Part shown: positions 1 to 5,213 of the stretch, one piece after another
How the letters are laid out: every line of letters starts with the position of its first letter
Numbering within the stretch: the stretch's first letter is position 1
Source: an uncultured Actinomycetes bacterium
GTDB lineage: Bacteria; Actinomycetota; Actinomycetes; S36-B12
DNA length: 8,061 nucleotides
Reading direction: 5' to 3'
Assembly (NCBI GenBank): GCA_903848435.1
Contig: CAINGG010000356.1
Coordinates: 1-8,061 of the forward strand
Notes under the pieces: model-generated
What the model was told of the DNA's origin: nothing
Database searches by the model: none
The model's input: only the letters and a program-made list of their open reading frames with translations
Program-made: the position numbers and the translations under genes

Positions 1-80
1 GACGCGATGCGAAAGAGCAGCGCGTAGCCGATCTGGCCGGCCGCCCCGGTGACGGCGACGTTGACAGGGGTGCGGGACAC
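1..80 (-). CDS. mdh: Malate dehydrogenase, N-terminal fragment (cut by window edge)
   Basis: Only the first 26 codons are visible; the gene runs off the left edge. The translation begins (M)SRTPVNVAVTGAAGQIGYAL and continues LFRIA. This is the N-terminal NAD-binding strand of the actinobacterial/cytosolic-type malate dehydrogenase family, with the dinucleotide-binding glycine motif GAAGQIG at about residues 12-18. The enzyme interconverts malate and oxaloacetate with NAD in the TCA cycle, in the cytoplasm. The start is GTG at 80, chosen because a clear Shine-Dalgarno TGGAGG lies six bases upstream and because the protein begins just before the Rossmann strand as expected. It follows DUF3017 after a 168-bp gap, the largest in the window, so it probably has its own promoter. 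The identity is firm for so short a piece, but nothing can be said about the catalytic residues. Confidence 0.88.
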   Translation of the reverse strand, partial: MSRTPVNVAVTGAAGQIGYALLFRIA

Positions 81-86
81 GGGTGA

Positions 87-92
87 CCTCCA
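87..92 (-). promoter_or_regulatory. Ribosome binding site of mdh
   Basis: Read on the minus strand this is TGGAGG, with a six-base spacer to the GTG codon at 78-80. It is the best Shine-Dalgarno match in the window with good spacing, and it fixes the mdh start. Confidence 0.75.
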
Positions 93-104
93 GCCGACGG
101 GAAA

Positions 105-118
105 TCTCGACGTCAAGA
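105..118 (-). promoter_or_regulatory. 14-bp near-palindrome in the mdh leader (candidate operator)
   Basis: On the minus strand the sequence is TCTTGACGTCGAGA. It is palindromic in 6 of its 7 base pairs around a central GACGTC, with one mismatch (T against G). It lies 25-38 bases before the mdh start. The embedded TTGACG resembles a -35 box, but no -10 hexamer lies at the right distance downstream. A TAGCCT hexamer at 130-135 (minus strand), which fits TAnnnT, lies upstream instead. If that is the -10 element, the palindrome would sit just after the transcription start, a usual place for a repressor site. I cannot name a regulator. Confidence 0.4.
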
Positions 119-160
119 CAACTGCGGTGAGGCTAGTCGGCGCCGCGCCGCCGCACGCGC

Positions 161-177
161 CGGGGGTCCGCCCCCCG
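161..177 (-). terminator. Short GC hairpin next to the long inverted repeat
   Basis: A 6-bp all-GC stem (CGGGGG at 161-166 against CCCCCG at 172-177) encloses a 5-base loop. In the direction of transcription it comes directly after the larger inverted repeat and shares two bases with its arm. No U-tract follows. It may be part of a U-less, tandem-hairpin terminator of the kind proposed for high-GC actinobacteria. It could equally be chance pairing in GC-rich DNA. Confidence 0.3.
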
Positions 178-238
178 TTGGGTGGCGGGTTGTGCGGCGT
201 TCTTGGGCGATATGCGGCGCACAACCCGCCGCTCAACG
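176..238 (-). terminator. Long inverted repeat between DUF3017 and mdh; probable transcription terminator
   Basis: The arms at 176-196 and 218-238 are each 21 bases long and match as inverted repeats at 19 of 21 positions. They include an unbroken 13-base run (GGCGGGTTGTGCG at 184-196 against 218-230). The loop is 21 bases, with minor further pairing inside. It begins 10 bases after the DUF3017 stop codon, where a terminator for the purine/folate operon would be expected. No U-tract follows in either direction, so it is not a classical intrinsic terminator. Alternatives are a protein-binding site or a dispersed genomic repeat. The inverted repeat itself is certain; the terminator role is inferred. 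Confidence 0.5.
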
Positions 239-248
239 CGTGAGGGGG

Positions 249-560
249 TCAGGCCGGGGGTGGGACCCAGAGGGCAAAGACGGTCACGGTCGCGCCGAGG
301 GTGCCCAGGACGATCAGATCGACGGTCCGCGAGCGCACGGCGAGTAGGCCCACGCGATCCGCGGGCAGCACGAGCCGCAAGACGAAGGCGAGCAGCACGC
401 TCGTGGCGAGGACGAGCGAGCCCAGCCGGAAGCGGTCCACCGCCACGATGACCAGCGCCGTGACAACGCCGAGGAGCACCAGGGCCAGGGGCCACTGGCT
501 CCACCAGCGCCGTCGACGCGTGCGCAGGCGGTGGACGGACGCCAGGCTCTCGCCGCTCAC
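249..560 (-). CDS. DUF3017 family small membrane protein
   Basis: This is a 103-residue membrane protein of unknown function. A short basic N-terminus (RLRTRRRRWW at about 11-20) is followed by three hydrophobic segments near residues 23-42, 47-66 and 82-99. The central LRLVLPADRVGLLAVRSR stretch (about 61-78), followed by D81, is the hallmark of DUF3017, an actinobacterial family usually found beside folD. The basic N-terminus suggests a cytoplasmic N-end by the positive-inside rule. The start is GTG at 560, overlapping the folD stop in a GTGA junction. A GGAGG lies 10 bases upstream (571-575). A longer reading to an upstream start codon at 641 would run deep into folD and is not favoured. 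Co-translation with folD is likely. A role in folate metabolism is suggested only by position. Confidence 0.82.
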   Translation of the reverse strand: MSGESLASVHRLRTRRRRWWSQWPLALVLLGVVTALVIVAVDRFRLGSLVLATSVLLAFVLRLVLPADRVGLLAVRSRTVDLIVLGTLGATVTVFALWVPPPA

Positions 561-1399
561 CGCTCCGCGGCCTCCACGACATTGGCGAGCAGCATCGCGC
601 GGGTCATCGGGCCCGTGCCGCCAGGCATCGGGGCCAGCCAACCGGCCACGTCAGCGCACGCCGGGTCGATATCGCCGAGCAGGCCGGCCTCCGTGCGGGT
701 GATGCCGACATCCACGAGCGCGGCCCCGGGCTTGACCATGTCGGGGGTGATGAAGTGGGGCACCCCCGCCGCCGCCACCACGATGTCGGCCCTGGCGATG
801 TGGGCAGCCATGTCGCGCGTGCCGGTGTGGCACAGCGTCACCGTGGCGTTCTCCGACTTGCGGGTGAGCAGCAGGCCGAGCGGCCGGCCGACCGTGACAC
901 CTCGTCCCACGACGCACACCTCCGCGCCGGATATCGGCACGTCGTAGGCGCGGAGCAACTCGACGATGCCGCGCGGCGTGCACGGCAGCGGGCCGTCGAT
1001 GCCCAGCACGAGACGTCCGAGGCTCATCGGGTGCAGCCCGTCGGCGTCCTTGTCGGGATCCATGAGCTCGAGGACCTGGTTGCTGTCCAGGCCCTTGGGC
1101 AACGGCAACTGCACGATGTAGCCCGTGACGGCCGGGTCGGCATTGAGCGCCATGACAGCGGCGACGACGTCGGCCTGAGTCGACGTCTCGGGCATGTCGA
1201 CTCGAATGGACGCGATTCCCACCTCGGCGCAATCGCGGTGCTTGCCGCCGACGTAGGCGTGGCTGCCCGGATCATCTCCCACGAGCACGGTGGCCAGCCC
1301 GGGCTGGATGCCGCGCTCCTTGAGCGCGGCCACGCGTAGTGCAAGTTGGTCCTTGACCGTCTGCGCAGTCGCCTTGCCGTCGAGAATGATTGCCGTCAT
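557..1399 (-). CDS. folD: Bifunctional methylenetetrahydrofolate dehydrogenase / methenyltetrahydrofolate cyclohydrolase
   Basis: FolD oxidises 5,10-methylene-THF with NADP and hydrolyses the methenyl form to 10-formyl-THF, in the cytoplasm. The 280-residue length is normal for the family. The N-terminal catalytic domain carries the expected residues: Tyr49 and Lys53 in SHAYVGGK, Gln97 in VQLPLP, and Asp120 in DKDADG. The C-terminal Rossmann domain has the cofactor motif GRGVTVGRPLG (165-175) and the closing PGGTGPMTRAMLL (259-271). GRG in place of the commoner GRS at the cofactor loop is, as I recall, also seen in other actinobacteria. The start is ATG at 1399, nine bases after the DMT transporter stop. 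No good Shine-Dalgarno is visible, but a TAAGTT hexamer lies six bases upstream. Its product is the formyl donor for PurN and PurH, encoded just upstream in the same direction. The catalytic residues appear intact. Confidence 0.97.
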   Translation of the reverse strand: MTAIILDGKATAQTVKDQLALRVAALKERGIQPGLATVLVGDDPGSHAYVGGKHRDCAEVGIASIRVDMPETSTQADVVAAVMALNADPAVTGYIVQLPLPKGLDSNQVLELMDPDKDADGLHPMSLGRLVLGIDGPLPCTPRGIVELLRAYDVPISGAEVCVVGRGVTVGRPLGLLLTRKSENATVTLCHTGTRDMAAHIARADIVVAAAGVPHFITPDMVKPGAALVDVGITRTEAGLLGDIDPACADVAGWLAPMPGGTGPMTRAMLLANVVEAAER

Positions 1400-1411
1400 G
1401 GCGACAACTTA
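1400..1411 (-). promoter_or_regulatory. Candidate -10 element and leaderless start of folD
   Basis: On the minus strand the sequence before the folD ATG is TAAGTT followed by six bases. TAAGTT fits the actinobacterial TAnnnT -10 consensus and would place the transcription start at or next to the ATG. No Shine-Dalgarno match is seen, which fits leaderless translation. There is no recognisable TTGAC-type -35. The first three bases of the hexamer are also the stop codon of the transporter gene, which weakens the case because the TA comes for free. Confidence 0.3.
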
Positions 1412-2416
1412 GTGAGGTGCCCCTTCGGTCCGGTCGGCGGAGTGTCGGCGCCGTGCCAGGAGGCTGGGCAGCGCCCCCACCGCTACAGCGAGGGCAGCGA
1501 GAAGGGCCCCCGCGACCAGCATGACGTGGAAGGTCGTTCCTGGTCTGGGCCAGATCCAGTCCAGCAAGAGCGCACCGATGATCTGCCCCATGATCGCGGT
1601 GAGGGCAAAGAGCAGGACGCCGAGCTTCTGGACGACCCACGCCGCCGTGGCGATGAAGAGGACGCCGATCGCCCCGCCGGTGTAGAGCCACCAGGGACCC
1701 GGCGGTAGGGCCACCGGGTCGTAGTCGGTCACCGCCCACGCCACACCGAATGCCGCGCCCAGGAGAAGGCAGCCGAGCGTGAAGTTGACCCAGGCGGCCG
1801 AGAAGCCGCTTTTCGCAGCCGCTCCGACTCGCCCATTGAGCGCTTGCTGGACGGCAATGGCAAGTCCGGCGACACAGGACGCCACGATGGGCGGGATCCA
1901 CGCTTCTGACGGTTCGGTCACGCGATCGGACACCGCGACGGCGACGGCGACGACCGCCAGCACAGCCGATAGGACACGGGCGCCCGTGATGGGCTGCTTG
2001 CCCGCAGGTCCCAGCCCGATGCGATCGACGACAAGGCTGTTGGCACTTTGGCCAGCGACCACCGCGAGGGTGAAGACGGCGACGCCGACGACGGGAACGC
2101 TCAGGCTCTGAACGAAGACGAAGAAGGCGCCGAGAAAGCCTCCCATGATCTGCCAGGGGCGAAGGGCGCCCGAGCGGATGGCATCGGCGACGCCCGAAAG
2201 GCCGGCTCGCATGGGCCGCCAGGCAAGCAACAGCACCGTCAGGAGGATCCAGCCGCTGCCGAAGCTGACGACTGCCGCCTCCAGGCCGCTGCCGGTGACG
2301 CGTGCGAACTCGCCGTTGATGCGCGACTGAAGAGCCGTGAGGGCGCCCACGGAGGTCGACGCGAGGCCAGCGACCAGGGCCGCCGAACGCCGCGACGTGC
2401 CAACAGGCGAGGTCAT
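1409..2416 (-). CDS. DMT-superfamily transporter with two DUF606 (YdcZ-type) halves
   Basis: This is a 335-residue integral membrane protein with about ten hydrophobic segments in two homologous halves. The first half has Q30-SRING-35 then AAVVSFGSG (47-55). The second has Q190-QALNG-195 then SAAWVNFTLG (206-215), at an offset of exactly 160 residues. A Gly-Gln pair inside a later helix recurs at 122-123 and 277-278, each followed eight residues later by Asp131 or Asp286. These features fit the DMT_YdcZ (DUF606) family in its fused, tandem form; many relatives are single halves of about 140 residues. The C-terminus is short and basic (ARRRHSADR). The substrate is unknown. The start is ATG at 2416, eight bases after the purH stop; the upstream GAGAAGG is close to the ATG and is a weak ribosome site. 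Its location between purH and folD suggests co-transcription. Transport of a purine or folate intermediate is speculation. Confidence 0.83.
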   Translation of the reverse strand: MTSPVGTSRRSAALVAGLASTSVGALTALQSRINGEFARVTGSGLEAAVVSFGSGWILLTVLLLAWRPMRAGLSGVADAIRSGALRPWQIMGGFLGAFFVFVQSLSVPVVGVAVFTLAVVAGQSANSLVVDRIGLGPAGKQPITGARVLSAVLAVVAVAVAVSDRVTEPSEAWIPPIVASCVAGLAIAVQQALNGRVGAAAKSGFSAAWVNFTLGCLLLGAAFGVAWAVTDYDPVALPPGPWWLYTGGAIGVLFIATAAWVVQKLGVLLFALTAIMGQIIGALLLDWIWPRPGTTFHVMLVAGALLAALAVAVGALPSLLARRRHSADRTEGAPH

Positions 2417-2424
2417 GCCTTCTC

Positions 2425-3999
2425 TCAGTGGAAGAAGTGCCGGGTGCCGGTGAGATACATCGTCGCGCCTGCCGCCTCGGCAGCAGCGATGACCTCGTCG
2501 TCGCGCACGGAGCCCCCCGGCTGCACGATGGCGCGAACTCCGGCCGCAAGGAGCACCTCGAGGCCATCGGGGAAGGGGAAGAAGGCATCCGATGCCGCGA
2601 CGGAGCCCCGGGCGCGTTCCTCGCCCGCGCGAGACACCGCGAGACGTGCCGCATCGACGCGGTTCACCTGGCCCATGCCGATGCCGACGGCAGCGCCGTC
2701 CTTGGCCAGCAGGATGGCGTTGGACTTGGGGGCGCGTACGGCGCGCCACGCGAAGGCAAGGTCGCGCATCGTCGCCTTGTCGACCGCCTGGCCGCAGGCA
2801 AGGCGCCAGGTCGCCGGATCGTCGCCGTCAGCGCCGAGGTCGTCGCCAGCCTGCAGGAGCACCCCGCCCGCGATCGCACGGATCTCGATCCAGCCCGACG
2901 CCGGGCGCGCCTCTGCCCGCAGCACCCGCACGTTCTTGCGCTCGCGCAGCAGGGCCAGCGCCTCGGGGTCGTAGTCGGGTGCCACGACCACCTCGGTGAA
3001 GACATCCGCCATCTCCCGGGCCATGTCGGCGCTCACCGCGGTGTTGGCCGCGACGACGCCGCCGAATGCCGAGACCGGGTCTGTCGCAAAGGCCTTGCGA
3101 TACGCATCGGCGATATCGGCGCCGATCGCGATGCCACAGGGATTGGCGTGCTTGATGATGGCGACCGCGGGCTCGGCATAGTCGTACGCCGCCCGCCGCG
3201 CGGCGTCGGCATCGACGTAGTTGTTGTAGGACATCTCCTTGCCGTGCAACTGCTCGGCGCGCGCGAGGGCGGGTCGAGAGAAATCGGCCGCGTAGAGGGC
3301 CGCGCGCTGGTGGGGGTTCTCGCCGTAGCGCAGCACGGCCTGGCGCTCCCAGGCTTGGCCCAGCCACGACGGGAAGCCCTCGCCGTCGGGGTCGGGCGCC
3401 ACGACATTGCCCATCCACGAGGCGACGGCGATGTCGTAGGACGCGGTGTGGGCGAAGGCCTCGGCGGCAAGGCGCTGGCGTTGGGCCAGCGTGAAGCCGC
3501 CCTCCCCCAGGGCCGCGATCGCATCGGCGTAGCGCTCGGGAGAGACGACGACGGCGACATTGGCATGGTTCTTGGCCGACGCGCGCACCATCGCCGGGCC
3601 GCCGATGTCGATCTGCTCGACGCACTCGTCCGGCGTCGCTCCCGACGCGACGGTGCTGGTGAAGGGATACAGGTTGACGACGACGAGTTCGAACGGCGCG
3701 ATCCCGAGGTCGTCGAGCTGGGCGCGATGGTCCGGCAGTCGGAGGTCGGCAAGGAGTCCCGCGTGGATGCGCGGATGCAGCGTCTTGACGCGTCCGTCGA
3801 GGCATTCGTCGAAACCGGTCACCTGCGACACGGGGGTCACCGGCACTCCGCACTCCTCGATGCGGGCGGCCGTGGATCCGGTAGAGACGATCTCGACGCC
3901 CGCGGCGTGCAGTGCCGTCACCAACTCGGCGAGTCCTGCCTTGTCGTAGACGGAGACCAGCGCCCGGCGGATCGGGCGGCGATCGGTGTCGTCGCTCAC
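2425..3999 (-). CDS. purH: Bifunctional AICAR transformylase / IMP cyclohydrolase
   Basis: PurH formylates AICAR with 10-formyl-THF and cyclises FAICAR to IMP, the last two steps of purine synthesis. The protein is 524 residues from GTG at 3999, close to the usual 520-530. The N-terminal MGS-like/IMP cyclohydrolase domain (about 1-200) has RRALVSVYDKAGL, STGSTAARI and VKTLHPRIHAGLL (71-83). The transformylase domain has LRYGENPHQRAALY (223-236), KEMSYNNYVDADAA (254-267) and the catalytic Lys283-His284 pair in IIKHANPCG. It also has SNAILL (426-431), SDAFFPFPDGLE and the terminal TGTRHFFH. An ATG at 4032 in the same frame would add 11 residues. I prefer the GTG because it forms a GTGA junction with the purN stop, has AGGAGG upstream at 4011-4016, and gives a product of family length. 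The added 11 residues are hydrophilic and unlike the family N-terminus. Confidence 0.98.
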   Translation of the reverse strand: MSDDTDRRPIRRALVSVYDKAGLAELVTALHAAGVEIVSTGSTAARIEECGVPVTPVSQVTGFDECLDGRVKTLHPRIHAGLLADLRLPDHRAQLDDLGIAPFELVVVNLYPFTSTVASGATPDECVEQIDIGGPAMVRASAKNHANVAVVVSPERYADAIAALGEGGFTLAQRQRLAAEAFAHTASYDIAVASWMGNVVAPDPDGEGFPSWLGQAWERQAVLRYGENPHQRAALYAADFSRPALARAEQLHGKEMSYNNYVDADAARRAAYDYAEPAVAIIKHANPCGIAIGADIADAYRKAFATDPVSAFGGVVAANTAVSADMAREMADVFTEVVVAPDYDPEALALLRERKNVRVLRAEARPASGWIEIRAIAGGVLLQAGDDLGADGDDPATWRLACGQAVDKATMRDLAFAWRAVRAPKSNAILLAKDGAAVGIGMGQVNRVDAARLAVSRAGEERARGSVAASDAFFPFPDGLEVLLAAGVRAIVQPGGSVRDDEVIAAAEAAGATMYLTGTRHFFH

Positions 4000-4592
4000 G
4001 GGATCGTCACCCTCCTGCCCTCGACCGTGCACCCCACGGCGCTCAGGCGGGTCACGATATCCACCAGCAGCTCGCGCTCGACCACCTTGATGCGCTCATG
4101 CAGCGTGCCCTCGTCGTCATCCGGGGCGATCTGCACCGCCGCCTGGGCCAGGATCGGCCCGGTGTCGACGCCGGCGTCGACGAGGTGGACCGTGCATCCG
4201 GTCACCCGTGCGCCATAGGCGAGGGCATCGCGAACTCCGTGCGCCCCGGGGAAGGACGGCAGGAGCGCGGGATGGGTGTTGACGATGCGCTGCGGGAACG
4301 CGTCGAGCATCGCGGGGCCGAGAATGCGCATGAATCCCGCGCACACCACCCAGTCGGGCGCCCAATCGCCGATGCCGTGCGCGAGCGCGGTGTCCCACGC
4401 GGCCCGGTCCGGGAAGTCGCCCGGATCGACGACGAGCGTGGGCAAGCCGCGGTCATCTGCGCGCGCGAGGCCCTGAGCGTCGGGACGATCCGCCACCACT
4501 CCCACGACCGCATAGGAATCCTGGTCGGCATCGAGGAGGGCCTGGAGGTTGCTGCCCGCACCGGAGACGAGGACGACGATCCGCGCGAGCAC
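3996..4592 (-). CDS. purN: Phosphoribosylglycinamide formyltransferase (folate-dependent GAR transformylase)
   Basis: PurN transfers the formyl group of 10-formyl-THF to glycinamide ribonucleotide, the third step of purine synthesis. The 198-residue protein opens with the phosphate-binding VLVSGAGSNLQALL (7-20). The catalytic residues are all present: Asn105 and His107 in VNTHPALLPSFPG (104-116) and Asp143 in DAGVDTGPILAQ (139-150). These correspond to E. coli Asn106, His108 and Asp144. AGFMRIL (85-91) is also typical of the family. It is somewhat shorter than the 212-residue E. coli enzyme, mainly at the C-terminus. The start is GTG at 4592, which places the nucleotide-binding strand right at the N-terminus as usual. 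It is the first gene after a 39-bp gap and its stop overlaps the purH start (GTGA), so the two are probably coupled. PurN has no strong Shine-Dalgarno; see the candidate promoter just upstream. Confidence 0.97.
   Translation of the reverse strand: MLARIVVLVSGAGSNLQALLDADQDSYAVVGVVADRPDAQGLARADDRGLPTLVVDPGDFPDRAAWDTALAHGIGDWAPDWVVCAGFMRILGPAMLDAFPQRIVNTHPALLPSFPGAHGVRDALAYGARVTGCTVHLVDAGVDTGPILAQAAVQIAPDDDEGTLHERIKVVERELLVDIVTRLSAVGCTVEGRRVTIP
4011..4016 (-). promoter_or_regulatory. Ribosome binding site of purH, inside the end of purN
   Basis: On the minus strand this is AGGAGG, 11 bases before the GTG at 3999. The spacing is slightly long, but the match is perfect. It supports the GTG as the purH start, since it lies downstream of most of the alternative in-frame ATG region at 4032. 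Confidence 0.6.
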
Positions 4593-4631
4593 GCAGCGAG
4601 CCTAGCGGCGTACGACGACGTCGACGGAGGC
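4593..4631 (-). promoter_or_regulatory. RDD-purN gap with candidate -10 element for a leaderless purN transcript
   Basis: On the minus strand TAGGCT (4599-4604) fits the TAnnnT -10 consensus and is followed by CGCTGC and then the purN GTG at 4592. Transcription would start at or next to the GTG, giving a leaderless mRNA. A -35 box like TTGACN is not visible at 16-18 bases upstream. The gap also holds a small GTCGAC/GACGTC palindromic stretch. An AGG inside the hexamer could act instead as a very weak ribosome site at about eight bases' spacing. Confidence 0.35.
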
Positions 4632-5213
4632 CTATCGAGCCGGGCGCGAGAGCACGACGATGTCGCCGGCGAACCTGTCGGCATATCCGCGCAGGCGCCC
4701 CGACATGTCCCAGAGCGGGGACAGGCCGATGATCAGGGTCACCAGCCAGGCGAAGCCGCCGACGTAGGGCGCGAAGCCGAGGATGCCGGCGATGCCATAG
4801 AGCAGCAGCCACCGGCGCAGCGACACCCCCCAGCCCGGCCTCGTGCCCGTGTCGGAGCGCACGCACCGGATGCCGGTGAGGAAGCCCCCGATCGTGCGTC
4901 CGAGGAGTGCCATGAAAGGGATGACGTAAAAAGCGGTGAGGATGACAAAGACGAGCAGGGGCAGCCAGGTCATCTGCTGCGTGCCGGTGATGACAGTGCG
5001 CGCCCCGTCTGCGTCGATGCGCACCTGGGCGGTGCCGGGGGCGATGGTCGTGATGAGAGAGCTCACAGCCCCGGCCAGCACGAGCAGGATGAACAGGTCG
5101 ATGACGGCGCCCAGCACGCGTCGTGACATCGGCGCCGTGGCGAATCGCGGAGCGGTGGGCGCCGATCCCCGCCTGGCGCGCGGACGCGGAGCAGCGGATC
5201 GAGTGCTAGCCAT
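4632..5213 (-). CDS. RDD-family membrane protein
   Basis: This is a 193-residue membrane protein of unknown function. A basic, proline- and alanine-rich N-terminal tail (1-28) precedes the RDD domain. The domain opens with SRRVLGAVIDLFILLVL (30-46), holding the conserved Arg and Asp38. LLGRTIGGFLTGIRCV (103-118) follows, and it ends with PLWDMSGRLRGYADRFAGDIVV (166-187), where the family's conserved Asp-Arg and closing valines are found. Hydrophobic segments lie near 33-58, 82-104, 134-150 and 154-168. The start is ATG at 5213, overlapping the end of the DUF6350 gene by eight bases. GAGG lies six bases upstream (5220-5223). Met29 is a possible internal start directly before the domain. RDD proteins have been linked to transport and stress, but no substrate can be inferred here. 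Confidence 0.85.
   Translation of the reverse strand: MASTRSAAPRPRARRGSAPTAPRFATAPMSRRVLGAVIDLFILLVLAGAVSSLITTIAPGTAQVRIDADGARTVITGTQQMTWLPLLVFVILTAFYVIPFMALLGRTIGGFLTGIRCVRSDTGTRPGWGVSLRRWLLLYGIAGILGFAPYVGGFAWLVTLIIGLSPLWDMSGRLRGYADRFAGDIVVLSRPAR

Noticed and set aside
111..116. TTGACG as the -35 box of an mdh promoter.
   Set aside because: At 17 bases downstream there is CTGGAG, which overlaps the ribosome site and does not resemble a -10 element. The hexamer is better explained as part of the palindrome.
49..243. A 64-codon plus-strand frame over the mdh leader.
   Set aside because: It overlaps the mdh start and the inverted repeat, has no ribosome site and no recognisable product.
1272..2654. 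A 460-codon minus-strand frame spanning the transporter region.
   Set aside because: It is out of frame with the transporter and crosses from purH into folD. The Arg/Pro/His-rich product is a frame shadow.
2428..4218. A 596-codon open frame on the plus strand.
   Set aside because: It lies antisense to purH and the end of purN, whose conserved motifs are unmistakable. Its translation is rich in Arg, Gly, Asp and His with no recognisable domain, as expected from GC-rich codon bias.
3912..5126. A 404-codon open frame on the plus strand.
   Set aside because: It is antisense to purN and RDD and gives a low-complexity charged product without family features.
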